A program made the translations under genes and the position numbers. A stretch of 64,000 bases of DNA from AP-15 sp963790875 (GTDB lineage Bacteria > Pseudomonadota > Alphaproteobacteria > ATCC43930 > CGMCC-115725): positions 434,001-498,000 of the forward strand of contig CAWBQT010000016.1 in assembly GCA_963790875.1 (NCBI GenBank), in the 5' to 3' direction. A model generated the notes under the pieces. That model was not told the origin of the DNA. It did not search any database and was given only the letters and a program-made list of their open reading frames with translations. Positions 61,193 through 64,000 of this stretch are shown here, piece after piece. Numbering within the stretch: position 1 is the stretch's first letter; each line of letters begins with the position of its first letter.

Positions 61193-62404
61193 GTGCCGGC
61201 CCAGCTGGCACTGCCGGCGCTCCCTTCGCTGTTGGCCGCATGCCTGGTGCTGCTGGTCGGCGGATCGCTGGCGCAGCGTCTGCCGTTGCTCGCCCGCTAC
61301 AGCATTCCGGCCCCGGTCGTCGGCGGCCTGGTTTTCGCGGTTCTGGCGCTGCTGGCGGAGCGCACGATCCGGCTCGCCTTTACCTTCGACACCTCGCTGA
61401 AGACACCGTTCCTGCTGTTGTTCTTTGCCGCCATCGGTCTCACCGCGGACCTCTCGGCGCTGCGGCGCGGAGGCGCCCGCCTGGTCCGTCTTCTCATCGC
61501 GCTGTTCCCGTTCCTCCTGGCACAGGACGCGCTCGGCGTGGCTATGGCGCGTCTCCTGGGCTTGCACCCGGTCCTCGGGTTGGTGGCCGGCTCGATCACT
61601 CTGGTCGGCGGGCACGGCACTGGGGCCGCCTATGCCGAGCGGTTCGCCGAAGAGCACGAGATCCTCGGCGTCATGGGCCTGACGATGACGTCGGCAACGA
61701 TCGGGTTGATCATCGGCGGGATCATCGGCGGACCGGTGGCCGAACGTCTGATCCGACGCGTGCCGCGCGCCGACACCCCTATCGCGGCGGCCGCGGGCGG
61801 CGTGGTCGGCGGGCCGCTCAGCACCCCGGTCACGACGTCGTCCTTGATCGCCTCGCTCGCGGCGGCGCTGGCGGCGGTGACCGCCGGCCAGGCGATCGCC
61901 GGCGCGTTGCAGGGGGCTACGATCACCGTCCCGCCCTTCCTGTGGTGCCTGATCGTGGGCCTGGTGATCCGCAACGCCGCCGGCGCCATCGGCGCGCCGC
62001 CGCAGGATGCTGCGTCCGAGCTGATCGGCGCCGTCTGCCTCTCTTTGTTCCTGACCTGGACGATGATGGCGTTGCACCTCGGCGACGTGGTTCGATTGGC
62101 CGGGCCGCTGTTGATCATTCTCGCCGCCCAGACGTTGCTGGTTGCCGCCTGGGCGATTTGGGTGACGTTCCCGGCCGTCGGGCGCGATTACGAGAGCGCG
62201 ATCATCGCCGGCGCCTTCTGCGGTTTTGCGATGGGGGCGACGGCCACCGCGATCGCCAACATGCAGGCGCTGACCCGTCGTCACGGTCCAGCCCCGCAGG
62301 CCTTCGTCGTGGTCCCGGTCGTCGGGGCGTTCTTCATCGATCTGATGAACCTGGCGGTGCTGACGCTCTTTTTGTTGCCGGGGTTCGTCGTCGTCGGCAA
62401 ATGA
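61193..62404 (+). CDS. gltS: Sodium/glutamate symporter (GltS family)
   Basis: The 403-residue inner-membrane protein has about ten hydrophobic segments. It has GltS signatures in two inverted halves: LVAGSITLVGGHGTGAAYAE and MTSATIGLIIGGIIGGPVAE in the first, AGAFCGFAMGATATAIANMQ and PAPQAFVVVPVVGAFFIDLM in the second. It would take up glutamate with Na+. The start is GTG 61193. It stands 114 bp after hemC, probably as its own unit. Confidence 0.9.
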   Translation: MPAQLALPALPSLLAACLVLLVGGSLAQRLPLLARYSIPAPVVGGLVFAVLALLAERTIRLAFTFDTSLKTPFLLLFFAAIGLTADLSALRRGGARLVRLLIALFPFLLAQDALGVAMARLLGLHPVLGLVAGSITLVGGHGTGAAYAERFAEEHEILGVMGLTMTSATIGLIIGGIIGGPVAERLIRRVPRADTPIAAAAGGVVGGPLSTPVTTSSLIASLAAALAAVTAGQAIAGALQGATITVPPFLWCLIVGLVIRNAAGAIGAPPQDAASELIGAVCLSLFLTWTMMALHLGDVVRLAGPLLIILAAQTLLVAAWAIWVTFPAVGRDYESAIIAGAFCGFAMGATATAIANMQALTRRHGPAPQAFVVVPVVGAFFIDLMNLAVLTLFLLPGFVVVGK

Positions 62405-62538
62405 GCGCGCTCGCCGCTTGCCGCTACAGCGACATGGTCCATGACAACCCTGGCTAAAGGAAAGTCGGTGTGAGACGACACCTACCTGCATCGCCGCCGG
62501 TCATCGTCGCGCCCGGTCGTCGTCGCTATCAGGGGCGA

Positions 62539-63153
62539 ATGGGCTATCCCGACGAGCATGTTGTTCAGGCGAAGGTTACGATCCAGGAGATCGATCCGCC
62601 GATATGGCGACAATTGTTGTTGCCGCTCGCCCTCAACCTAGCCGGACTGCACGAAGTCATTCAAGCGGCGTTCGGCTGGACCGACTCGCATCTTCATCAA
62701 TTCATTATCGGTGGCCTGATCTACGGTGCCCCGGAATTTGACGAAGACGGTCAGAGTCCGCACGCTACCTTCGAAGCGACCGAGGTGCTGCTGCGTGATT
62801 TTGATCTATTTCATGCCGGAAATCTGGAATTCCTCTACGAATACGATTTCGGCGATGACTGGATGCATTTGATCGAATTCGAAACCACCCGACCGATCGA
62901 CCCCGAAATCAAGTATCCGATCTGCATCGCCGGCGCCCGCCACGGACCCCCCGAGGATGTCGGCGGTGTTTCCGGCTATGCGCGCTTTCTCGAAGCCTGG
63001 AGCGACCCCGAGCACGAGGAGCACCGCGGCGTCCGAACCTGGGTCGGGCGCCGCTTCAGTCCCGAGAAGTTCGATCTCGACGCCGCCAACAAGGCGATCC
63101 GATCCGCCCTCCGCAAAGCCCGCGGCGGCTACCGCTTCCGCCTCGAACCTTGA
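62539..63153 (+). CDS. Plasmid pRiA4b ORF-3-family protein
   Basis: The 204-residue protein matches PF07929: VQAKVTIQEIDPPIWRQLLL, LAGLHEVIQAAFGWTDSHLH, FLYEYDFGDDWMHLIEFETT and ICIAGARHGPPEDVGGVSGY. The family is widespread; its function is unknown. ATG 62539 is chosen because AGGGGCGA lies directly before it and the family starts here; an upstream in-frame start at 62470 is less likely. Confidence 0.85.
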   Translation: MGYPDEHVVQAKVTIQEIDPPIWRQLLLPLALNLAGLHEVIQAAFGWTDSHLHQFIIGGLIYGAPEFDEDGQSPHATFEATEVLLRDFDLFHAGNLEFLYEYDFGDDWMHLIEFETTRPIDPEIKYPICIAGARHGPPEDVGGVSGYARFLEAWSDPEHEEHRGVRTWVGRRFSPEKFDLDAANKAIRSALRKARGGYRFRLEP

Positions 63154-63229
63154 CCAGCTCCAAGGGTGCTGATGGCCCTGGTCAGATCATCCCTGCCGTC
63201 GCGGTCGACCCTGATCGGGGCCGGTCCGC

Positions 63230-64000
63230 TTAGCCGGCGCCTTGCGGGCGGTGGCGTTTGACGGCCTCAGGATTTGTCGAATCGGCGCCCATATAGACGC
63301 CGCGCTCCCATTGGCGCTTCAGCGGGTCGACGACTTTCAGCGACATGCGGCCGATAGGCCCGATCTCGATTTCGACGGTCTCGCCGTCCTGCAACGCGCC
63401 GAGCCCTTCGTGATTGGTGCCGCAGGCGATCAGATCGCCGGTGTTCAAGGTCATCACCGTCGAGGCAAACTCGACCAGTTCCGGCACCCGGTGCTCCATG
63501 TCGTCGGTGTTGTAGTTGTGGCGCAACTGGCCGTCGTTCCAGAACCGCACGACGACGTCGTTCGGCTCGGGGATCTCGTCGGCGGTGGCGATGCACGGCC
63601 CGATCGGCGCGAATGTGTCGAACGATTTGCCGAGCCAGCTGCCGGCCTTCCAGGTGCGCCGGCCTTCGCCGCGGGCAGAGACGTCGATCAGCCCGGTATA
63701 GCCGAACACCGCGCTTTTCCAGTTCGCCTGGCTGACTTTTTTTGCCGGCCCTTTGATGACGAGCGCCAATTCGGCCTCGTGCATGAAGATCCACGGCTCG
63801 GTGAATTCGGGGAGCACGATCGTGTCGCCCGGCCCGACGACCGCCTCCGGGTTTTTCAGGAACATGTTCAGCGGTCGCGCCTCGCGCTGCGCATGCTCCC
63901 AGTAATTGGCGATGCAGCAGAGGATCTTGCCGGGTCGCGGCAAAGGCGGGCGCAGGCGAACCGATGCGAGCGGCAACGCATCGGCTTCCGCGGCCAGCTT
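63230..64000 (-). CDS. Fumarylacetoacetate hydrolase-family protein (5' end outside window)
   Basis: About 256 C-terminal residues are visible. They include the FAH-family motif KILCCIANYWEHAQREARPL, FLKNPEAVVGPGDTIVLP, the metal-binding pair HEAELALVI, YTGLIDVSARGEGRRTWKAG, SFDTFAPIGPCI, and TGDLIACGTNHEGLGALQDG near the end. The frame stays open to the right edge with family-like sequence (KLAAEADALPLASVRLRPPL), so the true start lies outside. Such enzymes cleave or decarboxylate beta-diketo acids from aromatic degradation. Confidence 0.88.
   Translation of the reverse strand, partial: KLAAEADALPLASVRLRPPLPRPGKILCCIANYWEHAQREARPLNMFLKNPEAVVGPGDTIVLPEFTEPWIFMHEAELALVIKGPAKKVSQANWKSAVFGYTGLIDVSARGEGRRTWKAGSWLGKSFDTFAPIGPCIATADEIPEPNDVVVRFWNDGQLRHNYNTDDMEHRVPELVEFASTVMTLNTGDLIACGTNHEGLGALQDGETVEIEIGPIGRMSLKVVDPLKRQWERGVYMGADSTNPEAVKRHRPQGAG

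Noticed and set aside
60158..62491. A 777-codon minus-strand open frame over hemC and gltS
   Set aside because: It is an Arg/Gln/Asp/His-rich antisense artefact of high-GC coding DNA.

Overview
This 64-kb window comes from a GC-rich chromosome, most likely an alphaproteobacterium of the Rhodospirillales or Hyphomicrobiales type. The reasons are its DcaP-like porins, LLM-class oxidoreductases, xanthine-dehydrogenase-type molybdoenzyme, very high GC third positions and REP-like intergenic palindromes. I saw no rRNA, tRNA or CRISPR. All assignments come from reading the sequence; no database search was run.

Region 1 (1-23.6 kb) is a cell-surface polysaccharide and secretion island. It is bracketed on the left by the 5' end of rmlD beside a collapsed relic of rmlC, and on the right by an intact rmlC-rmlB-rmlA operon for dTDP-rhamnose precursors. 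Between them lie five glycosyltransferases (two GT4-type, a GT2, a GT14-like and a 999-residue double-GT4 protein with a WsaF-like C-terminal half), a zinc-ribbon methyltransferase, a secreted beta-helix protein and an AT-richer sulfotransferase. An apparent operon runs from a winged-helix regulator with a degenerate receiver, through a type I secretion ABC transporter with a C39-like domain and its HlyD partner, to a large Sel1-repeat protein. A 141-residue protein encoded 1.7 kb downstream has a C-terminus that looks like a type I secretion signal and is the best candidate cargo.

Region 2 (23.6-38.8 kb) is mixed metabolism: an alpha/beta hydrolase, three LLM-class flavin oxidoreductases, two small-molecule operons (methyltransferase plus LLM; CoxG-like plus ThDP enzyme), a convergent DUF364/ModE-like pair, a cupin, a carboxymuconolactone-decarboxylase-like protein and a TPR/2OG-oxygenase fusion. 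Several gaps hold palindromic REP-like and MITE-like repeats.

Region 3 (32.6-49.5 kb) contains two almost identical IS110-superfamily insertions, each sitting cleanly inside a REP-like repeat whose empty form can be reconstructed. It also holds a triplicated cassette: DcaP-like porin followed by a SpoIIAA-like gene. Copy 1 is inverted relative to copies 2 and 3, and the SpoIIAA-like gene of copy 2 is frameshifted. The three porins share a 5' leader hairpin, and each porin is followed by a strong hairpin before the SpoIIAA-like gene.

Region 4 (49.5-64 kb) is mostly housekeeping: two small lipoproteins, a flavin reductase-like protein, phosphoenolpyruvate carboxylase, a solitary molybdopterin large subunit, sulfite reductase with the siroheme-synthesis dehydrogenase, a 6PGDH-like oxidoreductase, hydroxymethylbilane synthase (hemC), GltS, a pRiA4b ORF-3-like protein and the end of a fumarylacetoacetase-family gene cut by the window edge.
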